64,000 nucleotides of DNA from Sedimentibacter saalensis (GTDB lineage: Bacteria; Bacillota; Clostridia; Tissierellales; Sedimentibacteraceae), in the NCBI RefSeq assembly GCF_007830175.1, contig NZ_VLKH01000002.1, positions 186,001 through 250,000 on the forward strand, given 5' to 3'. The translations under genes and the position numbers were made by a program. The notes below the pieces were generated by a model that did not search any database, had not been told where the DNA came from, and saw only the letters and a program-made list of their open reading frames with translations. Of the stretch, positions 44,982 through 53,559 are shown piece after piece. How positions within the stretch are numbered: the stretch's first letter is position 1; every line of letters starts with the position of its first letter.

Positions 44982-45662
44982 TTAAAGTTTTATTTCAACA
45001 AAGTTCATTGCAGTTATGCTGTCTTCTTTTACATCACAATCAAGAGCAATTATGTTAACACCTTTTTGTCTTGCTTTAATGAGAGCTTCAGCAAATTCCT
45101 TGTGTGTTTTAACATTTGAGGTAAAATATTTTACATCGTTCATTTGCACAATGAAAAAAACATAAGCTTCATATCCTTCATCTATGCATAGTGACAACTC
45201 GTTCAAGTGCTTAAGCCCCCTTTCAGTGGGAGCATCCGGAAACATTACTATTCCATCTTCCTCCAGTGTTACTCCCTTCACTTCAACGAATATTTTTTTA
45301 TCATCAGCTTCCAGATAAAAATCAAATCTGGAATTTTTGTATTTCTGTTCAGTTTTTATTAGTTTTATATTTTCAAAAATGCTGCTATTTTTTACCCATT
45401 CCCCAAACACCTTGTTCGGAACCTGACTGTCCATGTTAATGAGGCGTTTTCCCTTGTAAACAGATATAAGATCATATTTTGTTTTTCGTATTTTGCTGTC
45501 AAATTCCTGCACAAAAATATGGGCATTATGTGTTAAAAGTTCCTTGCATCGGCCTGTATTTTTAACATGACAAATTTCAGTCTTACCGTCTATTTCAATA
45601 TTAGCTATAAACCTGTTTGGCCTGCTTATAAATTTAGCCCTTCTTATATTTTCATATTTCAT
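44982..45662 (-). CDS. sfsA: DNA/RNA nuclease SfsA family protein
   Basis: SfsA was first linked to sugar fermentation stimulation and is now regarded as an OB-fold plus nuclease-like protein. The 226-aa sequence shows FISRPNRFIANIEIDGK at the N-terminus, HVKNTGRCKELL, SQVPNKVFGEWV, then KIFVEVKGVTLEEDGIVMFPDAPTERGLKHL, the signature. It lies 32 nt after the AI-2E gene and is probably co-transcribed. The cellular role in this host is unknown. Confidence 0.93.
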   Translation of the reverse strand: MKYENIRRAKFISRPNRFIANIEIDGKTEICHVKNTGRCKELLTHNAHIFVQEFDSKIRKTKYDLISVYKGKRLINMDSQVPNKVFGEWVKNSSIFENIKLIKTEQKYKNSRFDFYLEADDKKIFVEVKGVTLEEDGIVMFPDAPTERGLKHLNELSLCIDEGYEAYVFFIVQMNDVKYFTSNVKTHKEFAEALIKARQKGVNIIALDCDVKEDSITAMNFVEIKL

Positions 45663-45694
45663 TTATGATGTCCCTTCGCTTATGCTGAGTATGG

Positions 45695-46816
45695 TTATTT
45701 TGCTTTTTTGATTCTCTCATTCACTGATTTGCTCATAATCTTGTATGCTGTGGCTGCAACCGGAACACCGAAAATAATTCCTGCAATGCCCATAAAGCCT
45801 CCTCCTACAATTACTGCAGCAAACACCCAGATGCCAGGAAGCCCTATGCTATTTCCAACAACTTTTGGATAAATTAAATTTCCTTCCAACTGCTGCAGAA
45901 CAACAATGAATACAATAAACAGCAAAGCCTTCAGAGGATTCACAGCTACAATAAGTAAAAATCCAAGAGCTGCTCCTATGTAGGCTCCTATCATAGGTAT
46001 AAGCGCCGTTAAACCCATTACAGGACCTATGATGGTTGAATACGGAAAACCAAGTATTATCATTCCTGCAGTGCAAAGAGTACCCAATATAACAGCTTCC
46101 TTGCATTGACCAACTATATAGCTTGAAAATGATTCATTTGCAGTGTTTAGCACATCATAAATTCTTGTTCTTTTTTCTTTGCTGATATATGCTTTAAAAA
46201 GTTTTTTAAATTTATTTTTTAAGTCTTCCTTATCAGCAAGTATATAAATTGAAAATGTAACTGCAAGTATAAATTCCACCACAGCTCCAAATGCTGAACC
46301 TATGAATGTCACAGTCCCAAATGTCCAGTTTCCCAAAAGACCAAGCACTTTATTCAGTACAGCATAGCCATCCATGTCAAGCTCTTTTATTTTTTGCTGA
46401 AGCGCAGGAATTTCATGTGAATTTTCAACAATCCATTTAACAACACTTTCATAAACTCCCGGAAATTTTTCCACCAGCAATGTGATGAACTTTACAAGCT
46501 GTGGTATAACAATTCTAAGAGCAAAGAAAACAACAAGAATTATTGTCATTATTGCCAACAAAATGCACACAAATCTGCGAGAACTAACAACAAGCTTGTT
46601 TTTGCTTCCAGGAAAATATAGTTTTTCATATTTAACAACTAAAATGTTAAGCACAAAAGCCATAACAGCCCCAAGCAGAAGCGGATAAACAATTCCGTAA
46701 ATTTTTATTAATAAATCAACTGCTTCGTGATAATTAATAACTGCCAGAAGCATCAATGCTGCTGTAATTATAATTTTTAATATTGTTTTATAATTGTTTT
46801 TAGAATAATCAATCAT
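45695..46816 (-). CDS. AI-2E family transporter
   Basis: A 373-aa membrane protein of the AI-2E/PerM/UPF0118 family. About seven or eight helices; the C-terminal part has the conserved GLTALIPMIGAYIGAALGFLL and LVVLQQLEGNLIYPKVVGNSIGLPGIWV. Members export signalling molecules or act as Na+/H+ antiporters; the substrate here is unknown. It is the first gene of the AI-2E-sfsA transcript with a strong promoter at 46874-46902. Confidence 0.9.
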   Translation of the reverse strand: MIDYSKNNYKTILKIIITAALMLLAVINYHEAVDLLIKIYGIVYPLLLGAVMAFVLNILVVKYEKLYFPGSKNKLVVSSRRFVCILLAIMTIILVVFFALRIVIPQLVKFITLLVEKFPGVYESVVKWIVENSHEIPALQQKIKELDMDGYAVLNKVLGLLGNWTFGTVTFIGSAFGAVVEFILAVTFSIYILADKEDLKNKFKKLFKAYISKEKRTRIYDVLNTANESFSSYIVGQCKEAVILGTLCTAGMIILGFPYSTIIGPVMGLTALIPMIGAYIGAALGFLLIVAVNPLKALLFIVFIVVLQQLEGNLIYPKVVGNSIGLPGIWVFAAVIVGGGFMGIAGIIFGVPVAATAYKIMSKSVNERIKKAK

Positions 46817-46873
46817 ATGTAATCCTTTCTATGCTACTGGTAATATTGGTAGTTATCCAGTTTCAGTAATTAC

Positions 46874-46902
46874 ATTATCCAATAAAGATTTTTGATTGTC
46901 AA
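46874..46902 (-). promoter_or_regulatory. Sigma-A promoter for AI-2E-sfsA
   Basis: Minus strand TTGACA (46902-46897), a 17-nt spacer and GATAAT (46879-46874). The leader is about 50 nt. Confidence 0.75.
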
Positions 46903-47014
46903 CAAATACATGTAATGTTCATGTTCCTCTATAGAAACACGTTGAATAAAAAGGGCTTGTTCATTTAGAACTAACCCCAACATACCATTATTATTGTCAT
47001 AAATCTTCACTTAT

Positions 47015-49117
47015 TCATTGATATATATCTGAAAATTCAACAAGAATGTTGTCAACCTTTCCACTGCTGTAGTATGGGCTGCACATATCTTCTTCCTTTT
47101 CATCTATTAGTGTTACAGGCAGCTCTACAATAAACTCGCTTCCTTCCCCTACCTTGCTATTTACAGATATGCTTCCTCCATGAATTTCTACGAGGTTTTT
47201 TACAAGAGACAATCCGATTCCTGTTCCTTCTTTATTTCTAATTAAAGTTTTTTCAACCTGTCCAAACCTGTCAAATATTACTTTAAGCTTATCCTCAGGA
47301 ATTCCCACTCCTGTATCCTTGACAGAAATTTTTACAGTTTCTTCTTCATCTATAACAAAGACAAATATGTCATCTCCGTTGTTTGTAAATTTTACAGCAT
47401 TTGAAAGAAGGTTTAATATTATCCTTTCAATTTTGTCACAGTCAACAGCCATAAGTAATTCTTCCACATCTGTATCGAATATAATGCTGACACCCTTTGA
47501 TTTTATATAATCTGCTACTGAAAGTGTTATATCTTCCACAATGCTGACTATGTTTTCATTGCAAAGATTAAGCTTCAAAAATCCGGAATCAAATTTTGAC
47601 ATATCAAGCAAATTGTTTACAAGTCTTATAAGCCTGTACCCATTTTGCTTTATAACATTTAATAGCTTAGCAGATTTTTCGTTGTAATCACTGCTGTCAT
47701 CAACACATTTTATCATTAGAAGCTGTACTGCGCTCAATATAACATTAATAGGTGTTTTAAGTTCATGAGATATATTTGAAAAAAATTCTGTTATGATTTT
47801 GTTGTGTTCGTTTGATTTTAACAGTTGTTCTTCATTTTCTATCAAATCATTTTTAAGAAGCTCTATTTCGTTTTTAAGGCCAAGATCCTTTAATATTACA
47901 AGCCTGGCAGGCTTACCCCTGTATGAAATATTTTCTGATGAGAATTCTATATCAACACATTCATTTTTCAAATTTGTAATTTCGATTTCTTTAAACCCAA
48001 ATTCATTATTAAAATCATACACTTTAATAATATCGTCTTCATAGTTGTTCTTTAAAAACTCTTTTTGATCAATTCCTAGGATATCAGTTAAACTGCTTGC
48101 TCCTAATATTTTTGCAGCTGTAATGTTTGCATAGATTATTTTATTATCTCTTAGTATCACAATTCCGTTTCCTGAATTTTCAATTATCCATTCATAGCAC
48201 TGGTCGTTATGCATTATTATGTCTTCCATACACTTTTTTTGCTTTTCTTTTTCTATTACAGCAGCATCAGCCATGTTTAAATTGATATTAATCATTTCAA
48301 AGGGTCTTTCCAATCCGTTCACTATTATGCCCATGTAAGTGAAATAATAAGAACCAACCTTGAATATATGTCCAAGCATATTATATATGTCTGTAACATC
48401 TCCATACAAAGTAAAAAACAGTTCGGAAATAACTTTGCATACTAAAGCAGCTTCAATCATAACAAATAAACTGCGGTCCATATTTTTTCTTGCCAGAAAC
48501 ACAATGAGGCAGCATATGAAAAAACCAAAAGCTATAATATATTCTGCATATATTTTAGCATTAGTTATTCCGTCTTCAGGAGTTCTCATAACTGGAATAA
48601 ATAATTGAAGATAGACTATGTCATAAATAATAAACCCTGCAAAAACAAAATACACAATGAATATTACATAATTATTTGTCCGTACATCCTTTTTAAATAA
48701 AAAAACAAATGAAATGAGCAGAGTTACCAGCTCAATACCCCTTGAAACAATCCAGAACTTCGTATCCATGTCATACACATCATTTGATAACATCATCAAA
48801 TCACCGTATGAATATGTATGAAACAAATCCATAATAAGAATAAATACATAACCAATGCCCAGAAACATAAAAAAACTGTTTTTTGATATTCTGTTTGTAT
48901 GAATTGAAACTATCAATATTCCCATGGCTATAAAACAGCTGAATGTTTCCGCAAGGCTGTGAAACACATAGTAATTTACATTCCGAAGCATTACTAATCC
49001 TATAAGAATCATAATAAATAAAAAGTGTTGAAAAATATCCGTGCTGTCTTTTACAAACAACGTTTTCAAATCTGTGCTGCCAATATCAGATCTAACTGAT
49101 GATTCTGTTGTTTTCAT
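47015..49117 (-). CDS. Membrane sensor histidine kinase with MASE3 domain
   Basis: A 700-aa sensor kinase. Seven or eight N-terminal helices (about 30-270) form a MASE3 sensor module (FLGIGYVFILIMDLFHTYSY is typical). A PAS domain follows at about 305-410, then HisKA with phospho-acceptor His451 in SNISHELKTPINVI. The HATPase domain (NLLSNAVKFTNNG, DTGVGIPEDKL, GTGIGLSLVKNLVEIHGG) and a 40-residue tail complete it. No response regulator is adjacent, so it is an orphan kinase. Ligand unknown. It may feed a phosphorelay such as Spo0A, but that is inference. Confidence 0.92.
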   Translation of the reverse strand: MKTTESSVRSDIGSTDLKTLFVKDSTDIFQHFLFIMILIGLVMLRNVNYYVFHSLAETFSCFIAMGILIVSIHTNRISKNSFFMFLGIGYVFILIMDLFHTYSYGDLMMLSNDVYDMDTKFWIVSRGIELVTLLISFVFLFKKDVRTNNYVIFIVYFVFAGFIIYDIVYLQLFIPVMRTPEDGITNAKIYAEYIIAFGFFICCLIVFLARKNMDRSLFVMIEAALVCKVISELFFTLYGDVTDIYNMLGHIFKVGSYYFTYMGIIVNGLERPFEMININLNMADAAVIEKEKQKKCMEDIIMHNDQCYEWIIENSGNGIVILRDNKIIYANITAAKILGASSLTDILGIDQKEFLKNNYEDDIIKVYDFNNEFGFKEIEITNLKNECVDIEFSSENISYRGKPARLVILKDLGLKNEIELLKNDLIENEEQLLKSNEHNKIITEFFSNISHELKTPINVILSAVQLLMIKCVDDSSDYNEKSAKLLNVIKQNGYRLIRLVNNLLDMSKFDSGFLKLNLCNENIVSIVEDITLSVADYIKSKGVSIIFDTDVEELLMAVDCDKIERIILNLLSNAVKFTNNGDDIFVFVIDEEETVKISVKDTGVGIPEDKLKVIFDRFGQVEKTLIRNKEGTGIGLSLVKNLVEIHGGSISVNSKVGEGSEFIVELPVTLIDEKEEDMCSPYYSSGKVDNILVEFSDIYQ

Positions 49118-49309
49118 TGTATCCCCCTATATTCTTTAAATATATGATGCCTATATTGTTATAACATACATTTTATAAATCATATGTTATTTCAAAAGTC
49201 ACACCTATTATGATATACCCACTTTTAAAATTCCTAACTTCATATTTTTTTACAAATTTCGACTTTTAAATATCGGATGAATATAATTCATAAATAAATA
49301 GCAATAAAA

Positions 49310-49333
49310 AATGCTCTTAAATTTAAGAGCATT
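49310..49333 (-). terminator. Terminator of the FMN-binding protein gene
   Basis: A perfect 24-nt palindrome with arms AATGCTCTTAAA/TTTAAGAGCATT, A-run on the left giving a U-run on the minus strand. It lies 17 nt past the stop. Confidence 0.82.
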
Positions 49334-49349
49334 CGAATTATCGTTAATA

Positions 49350-50282
49350 TTATTGTGCAGCTAAAGCAGCGTTTACTGCTTCTATTATTGCCTTGCTTGT
49401 ATATGTTGCTCCTGATATCACTTCAACTTCTGTTGAATCTGCTTCAACTATTTTTGCAGGTAACTGTTCAATTGCATTTGAACCAATACCCGGAGTTTCA
49501 TCTGCGCCAACTGCTTCAACAGTCAGTATGTCATCTCCGTCAACTGTTACAGTAACTGTAACGTCTCCGCCAAAGCCCTTAGCTGTTCCTGTAAGAGCTC
49601 CTTCAGCTGCAGGTGCTGCTGCTCCCTTGCTTGCCAATGCTTCTTCAACAGCTTTTTTTATTGCATCACTTGTATAAGTTGCTCCTGAAACTCCATCAAC
49701 ATCTGTTGAATCAGCTTCAGCGATTTTTCCAGGCAACTGTTCAAGTGCATTTGAACCTATACCAGGTGTTTCGTCTGCGCCAACTGCTGTAACAGAAACT
49801 ATGTCATCACCTTCAACTACTACTGTAACTGTAACATCACCGCCAAAACCTTTTGCTGTTGCAGTAAGTGCTCCTTCAGGAGCTGGTTCTGCAGGTTTTG
49901 CAGAAGTTTCTTTTGCGGGTTCAGCAGGGGCTGCAGGTTCTTCAGCGCTTTCAATTCCTAATGCAGCCCTTACAGCTGTTTTAATAGCATTGCTTGTTAT
50001 TGTAGCACCTGATACTCCATCTACATCTGCAGAATCAGCATCAGCTATTAATGCAGGCAGCTGATCAATAGCGTTAGAGCCTATTCCCTGAGTTTCGCTT
50101 GCACCAACTGCTGTAACTGAAACTATATCATCACCATCTACTATCAATGTAACTGTTACGTCACCGCCAAAACCTTTAGCTGTTGCTGTTAGTGTTTCTC
50201 CCTGTGAAGTTAAATTCGTAGCTACTTGTAAAAAACCAAAAGACAGCACAAAAACCAACACAATAATTAATCCTTTTTTCAT
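49350..50282 (-). CDS. Secreted protein with three FMN-binding repeats
   Basis: 310 aa from the ATG at 50282 (AAGGAGGAAGGAA site). An N-terminal signal or anchor (MKKGLIIVLVFVLSFGFLQV) has no lipobox Cys. Three FMN_bind domains follow at about 31-109, 139-217 and 229-309, each starting with TAKGFGGDVTVT and containing GIGSNA and SGAT. The SGATxT motifs (SGATIT, SGATYT, SGATYT at about 91, 199 and 290) fit ApbE-type covalent flavinylation; the third has EVI instead of DGV before it. The domains are joined by Ala/Pro/Glu linkers. A role in extracellular electron transfer is likely. No ApbE is in the window. Confidence 0.88.
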   Translation of the reverse strand: MKKGLIIVLVFVLSFGFLQVATNLTSQGETLTATAKGFGGDVTVTLIVDGDDIVSVTAVGASETQGIGSNAIDQLPALIADADSADVDGVSGATITSNAIKTAVRAALGIESAEEPAAPAEPAKETSAKPAEPAPEGALTATAKGFGGDVTVTVVVEGDDIVSVTAVGADETPGIGSNALEQLPGKIAEADSTDVDGVSGATYTSDAIKKAVEEALASKGAAAPAAEGALTGTAKGFGGDVTVTVTVDGDDILTVEAVGADETPGIGSNAIEQLPAKIVEADSTEVEVISGATYTSKAIIEAVNAALAAQ

Positions 50283-50382
50283 TTCCTTCCTCCTTAAAAA
50301 TATAATCACTCTAGTCAAAATCCATTGAAAAGAGCAATATAGTGGACGTTTATGATGTTAAAATATTACCCACTGATTTTTG

Positions 50383-50411
50383 ATTATACTATACTTCTTT
50401 GATTATGTAAA
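50383..50411 (-). promoter_or_regulatory. Sigma-A promoter for the FMN-binding gene
   Basis: Minus strand TTTACA (50411-50406), a 17-nt spacer and TATAAT (50388-50383). The leader is about 95 nt. Confidence 0.72.
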
Positions 50412-50492
50412 GTTTATGTGTGACAAAAAAATGATTTTCTTAAACTAAAACACTTGTAAAATCTGCCACATTCTTTCTTTAAAATGATTTAC

Positions 50493-50518
50493 AGAGAACC
50501 TTCCTCGTATATAAAAAA
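50493..50518 (-). repeat. 26-bp remnant of the 170-bp element left end
   Basis: The minus strand reads TTTTTTATATACGAGGAAGG and then TTCTCT, which matches the left end of the 170-bp element with two changes. It directly follows the pspA terminator hairpin and shares its U-run, the same position as the two full copies. Confidence 0.7.
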
Positions 50519-50542
50519 GCTCCTTATTTTCATAAGGAGCTT
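50513..50542 (-). terminator. Terminator of pspA
   Basis: The stem GCTCCTTAT/ATAAGGAGC with a 4-nt loop (50519-50542) is followed by TTTTTT on the minus strand. Confidence 0.85.
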
Positions 50543-50550
50543 TTCTTATA

Positions 50551-51228
50551 TTACAGTCCTAATTCACCTTTTAATTTGTTCAGTTCTTCGTCAACAGATG
50601 CATTGCCCATGGATGCGTATTTTTCTTCTAAGGCTTTTGCTTCATCTATTGGCTTAGTGTTAAGCTCTGCCATTGCTGTTGCTTCATCAAGCATCTTGTT
50701 TGCCTTGTCTTCCATGCGAAGAAAAGCATTTTCTGCATCTTGAAGTCTGTCTGTAGCTGAAGTATATTGATTTAAAGTTTCCTGAGTTTTTGCAACTTTT
50801 ACTTTTGATTTTATCATTTCACGTCTTGCCTTGAGGCTTTCAATGTCTGAAGCAAGCTTGTCGTGCATTTGTCTCATTTTTATTGCATTTTCATGTGCTG
50901 TTGCATATGCTGTCATAAGGCCAGCCCCAAGGTTTTCAAGTTCCTGTTTTTTAGCCAAAAAGGTCCTTGCATCTCCTTCATTGCCTGCCATCAGTGCTTT
51001 TTTTGCATATTCCGCATATTTGGCAACTTCAGCCTGATTTTCATCGGCCAGACGTTTTGACCTTGTTTCTTCTGCAATAACAGAAGCAGTGCTTTTTTTG
51101 ACTTCTGCCAAATCCTCTATGGCATCATGCAGATACTGGTCAATCATTTTTGACGGATCCTCCATCTTGTCCAATACTTCATTGATGTTTGCTTTGATAA
51201 TATCTGTGAATCTTTCTAAAATTGACAT
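50551..51228 (-). CDS. PspA/IM30 family membrane-protecting protein
   Basis: A 225-aa, almost entirely coiled-coil protein beginning MSILERFTDIIKANINEVLD, followed by DPSKMIDQYLHDAIEDLAEVKKSTA, the PspA/Vipp1 family hallmark. It is an ESCRT-III-like protein that forms scaffolds on stressed membranes. It lies 76 nt downstream of the TPM-domain protein gene on the same strand; a TPM membrane partner for PspA is a known association. AAGGAGG precedes the ATG. A small hairpin AATGTCT/AGACATT lies in the gap. Confidence 0.92.
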   Translation of the reverse strand: MSILERFTDIIKANINEVLDKMEDPSKMIDQYLHDAIEDLAEVKKSTASVIAEETRSKRLADENQAEVAKYAEYAKKALMAGNEGDARTFLAKKQELENLGAGLMTAYATAHENAIKMRQMHDKLASDIESLKARREMIKSKVKVAKTQETLNQYTSATDRLQDAENAFLRMEDKANKMLDEATAMAELNTKPIDEAKALEEKYASMGNASVDEELNKLKGELGL

Positions 51229-51304
51229 TTTGTTACCTCCTTGAAATCATATAGCAATGTCTTTTAGACATTATGCTTCGTAGTTAATTACATTCGTCTT
51301 TTGC

Positions 51305-52381
51305 TTATTGATTAAAATCATTATCATCATATTTTCTGGCTAAATTTTCAGCCTCATCTTCTTCAAATTTATGAATAGGTGTATTTAAAATGTCCTCCGT
51401 CTGTTTGGCTTCCAGATTTTTTTGTTTCTTATAGTTTTTCCACCATACAAAAAGTATCAAAACCAAAACAATTATTCCAAACACAGTCATTACGCTAATC
51501 CATGGAGACCTTGTGACCGTCATGATTCTGTCAGCAGCCTCGCTGAAAGAATTGCTGAAAAATTCCTCATCAGTCAAATCATTGTCATAATAGTTCCTAT
51601 CCAAGTAATCAAGCAATATATCCGCAGCTTCTGAGTCTATTACAGTCTTGGCCTGTGTGCCGCAAACATATCTGTCCATATAGCCTTCATTTTCATATTC
51701 GAAGAAAACCAAAAGTATATGTGCTTCATCTGTAAACAGCTCATCATACAAATTGCGTGCATACGCGTCAAGTTCACTTTCTGATGGATAATGGGAACCG
51801 CCTACTGTATCGGTTATGTATAAATATGGCTGAACTCCCGTTTTTTCATAAAAATATTTTAGTCCTCTCACAAGCTTTGTTTCATTGCTTATCCATCCAA
51901 GCTCATCAGTATAATAATCAGTTTCATTTACCGAACCTTTAGGAAGGGCTTCCCTTTCTACAGTGGATGTTGTAATGCCGGAGCTTTCCATTGAGCCGCT
52001 GTCAAAAGAACTTAGTCCGTTAATCATTGCAATAAATATAATAATAATCAACAAAACAATTATGAGAGTAAGACACCCGCAGCCTCCCGGGCCGCTATTT
52101 CTGTTTCTAAATCCACCTCCGCCCGTAGGGATAAACACAGGACCTCTGTAACCTCCGCCTCCCGGCCTTCCAAAGGGGCTGCCGCCAAAACCTCCGCCGA
52201 ATGATCCTCCGCTGTGTCCTCCAAAAGAACCTCCGCTTCGTCCGCCGAATGAACCGCCTCCAAATGACCCTCCGCTTCTTCCAATGCTTCCAAAACCTCC
52301 GCCGCTTCGGCCTCCGCTGGACCTGCTTCCTCCAAAGGAGCCTCCTCCGCTTCTTCCGCCAGAACCACCACTTCTACCCAA
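51305..52381 (-). CDS. Gly/Ser-rich membrane protein with TPM domain
   Basis: A 358-aa protein started by a TTG at 52381 with GAGGAGG 7 nt upstream. The first 100 residues are a low-complexity Gly/Ser/Arg segment (GGSFGG units), then a helix (about 103-121). A TPM-like domain follows at about 150-290 (DELGWISNETKLVRGLKYFYEKTG, LLVFFEYENEGYMDRYVCG), then a second helix (about 295-315) and an acidic tail. In most TPM proteins the Gly-rich part is C-terminal, so the order is reversed here. It is paired with pspA, suggesting envelope-stress function. Confidence 0.78.
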   Translation of the reverse strand: MGRSGGSGGRSGGGSFGGSRSSGGRSGGGFGSIGRSGGSFGGGSFGGRSGGSFGGHSGGSFGGGFGGSPFGRPGGGGYRGPVFIPTGGGGFRNRNSGPGGCGCLTLIIVLLIIIIFIAMINGLSSFDSGSMESSGITTSTVEREALPKGSVNETDYYTDELGWISNETKLVRGLKYFYEKTGVQPYLYITDTVGGSHYPSESELDAYARNLYDELFTDEAHILLVFFEYENEGYMDRYVCGTQAKTVIDSEAADILLDYLDRNYYDNDLTDEEFFSNSFSEAADRIMTVTRSPWISVMTVFGIIVLVLILFVWWKNYKKQKNLEAKQTEDILNTPIHKFEEDEAENLARKYDDNDFNQ

Positions 52382-52534
52382 AAAATTACCTCCTCAAGAA
52401 CATACCTATCTATTAATTATAATATAACTCTATTTAAATTATACTATAAATATAGATGATTACAAGTATTTTCCTATTATTCATAATTATGAATAACAAG
52501 AAAATCTGTAACTGAAACAGCTTTTACTTATTAA
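52382..52534. promoter_or_regulatory. TPM-gene promoter and 20-bp operator-like palindrome
   Basis: On the minus strand TTGTAA (52465-52460), a 16-nt spacer and TATAAT (52443-52438) form the promoter. The perfect palindrome TTATTCATAATTATGAATAA at 52477-52496 lies just upstream of its -35 box. The rest of the stretch is AT-rich with no open frame. Confidence 0.6.
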
Positions 52535-52583
52535 ATATTTTGAGTAAAATATTTTTGATATATTTTGAGTAAAATATTTTTGA
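52535..52583. repeat. Two perfect 24-bp direct repeats upstream of the cold-shock promoter
   Basis: Copies at 52535-52558 and 52560-52583 (period 25) each contain the inverted repeat AATATTTT-GAGT-AAAATATT. They end 4 nt before the -35 box of the csp promoter. They could be a tandem regulator-binding site or an UP-like element. Confidence 0.8.
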
Positions 52584-52587
52584 ACTA

Positions 52588-52616
52588 TTGACAAACAAAA
52601 ATATTAATGTTATATT
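52588..52616 (+). promoter_or_regulatory. Sigma-A promoter for the cold-shock gene
   Basis: TTGACA (52588-52593), a 17-nt spacer and TATATT (52611-52616). It gives a leader of about 125 nt, typical of cold-shock mRNAs. Confidence 0.8.
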
Positions 52617-52749
52617 AAATGAGTATTACAGATGTAATTATAGATTTCACATGTTTTTAGAGATTATATATAGCATTGTATATAATTTGTGAAAATATGT
52701 GAATTTTTTAAATTTACAATGGAGTATAATAAAAATTAGGAGGTACCTC

Positions 52750-52950
52750 ATGAATAAAGGTACAGTAAAATGGTTTAACGCAGAAAAAGGATTTGGATTT
52801 ATAACTGAAGAAAGCGGAAAAGATGTATTTGTTCATTTTTCAGCTATCAAAGGTGACGGATTCAAGACTTTAGAAGAAGGTCAGAAAGTTAACTTTGACA
52901 TCGTTAAAGGTGACAAAGGCGAACAAGCTGCTAACGTTACTAGAGCATAA
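52750..52950 (+). CDS. Cold-shock protein, CspA family
   Basis: A 66-aa OB-fold nucleic-acid chaperone. The ATG at 52750 ([18 protein letters not shown]) has AGGAGG 6 nt upstream; the longer frame runs through the leader. RNP1 (KGFGFI) and RNP2 (VFVHFSAI) are both present. The leader of about 125 nt is expected to fold and control translation by temperature. A strong hairpin terminator follows. Confidence 0.96.
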   Translation: MNKGTVKWFNAEKGFGFITEESGKDVFVHFSAIKGDGFKTLEEGQKVNFDIVKGDKGEQAANVTRA

Positions 52951-52961
52951 TAAATGCAAAT

Positions 52962-52990
52962 AAAAATCAGGAATTTAATTCCTGATTTTT
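52962..52990. terminator. Bidirectional terminator csp / dCMP deaminase
   Basis: The stem AAAAATCAGGAATT/AATTCCTGATTTTT with a 1-nt loop lies between convergent genes. Confidence 0.9.
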
Positions 52991-53479
52991 TTATTTAAAG
53001 TTTAAATTTAAACAGTCAATGTCTGTTTCAAATCTATAAAATTCTACGCCTGCACTGGTGAGCATCCTCTTTGAAGCTTTTACTATGTCTGTATCTGAGT
53101 ATTTGTCACTTAAATAAACAATTTGTTTCATCCCTGACTGTATAATGGCCTTGGCACATTCATTGCACGGGAACAATGTTGTGTATAGCCTGCTCTCTTC
53201 CAGATTTGCACCTCTGCAGTTTAGTATTGCATTCAGTTCAGCATGGACTACATAAAAATATTTTGTTTCCATTGAGTCCCCTTCCCGAGTCCAGGGATAT
53301 TCGTCATCAGAACAAAATCTTGGCAGCCCGTTGTATCCTACGCTTAAAATTCTGTTTGATCTGCTGTCAACTATGCACGCTCCAACCTGTGATGAAGGAT
53401 CCTTGCTTCTTTTTGATGAAAGAAGGGCTAAACCCATAAAATAATCATCCCAGCTTATATAATCATTTCTTTTAGTCAT
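52991..53479 (-). CDS. Deoxycytidylate (dCMP) deaminase
   Basis: Zinc deaminase, 162 aa, converting dCMP to dUMP for dTMP synthesis (also annotated ComEB in Bacillus). The catalytic HAELNAI is near residue 78 and the zinc ligands are in PCNECAKAI near 105. The N-terminal WDDYFMGLALLSSKRSKDPSSQVGA is typical. It is a single gene between csp and polC. A weak hairpin lies upstream toward polC. Confidence 0.94.
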   Translation of the reverse strand: MTKRNDYISWDDYFMGLALLSSKRSKDPSSQVGACIVDSRSNRILSVGYNGLPRFCSDDEYPWTREGDSMETKYFYVVHAELNAILNCRGANLEESRLYTTLFPCNECAKAIIQSGMKQIVYLSDKYSDTDIVKASKRMLTSAGVEFYRFETDIDCLNLNFK

Positions 53480-53528
53480 TTTTTTCTTCCTTTTTATTTG
53501 ATAATATTATTTCATTATTGTATAAATA

Positions 53529-53551
53529 TAGCGCAGTTACTGCCTGCGCTA
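53529..53551 (-). terminator. Hairpin after polC
   Basis: The stem TAGCGCAG/CTGCGCTA with a 7-nt loop lies 8 nt after the polC stop. The following U-content is modest (TATATTTAT). Confidence 0.6.
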
Positions 53552-53559
53552 CATTTATT

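Noticed and set aside
52060..52371. 103-codon minus-strand frame rich in Glu/Ala inside the TPM gene
   Set aside because: It is an alternate frame of the Gly/Ser repeat DNA on the same strand; the composition follows from the repeats.
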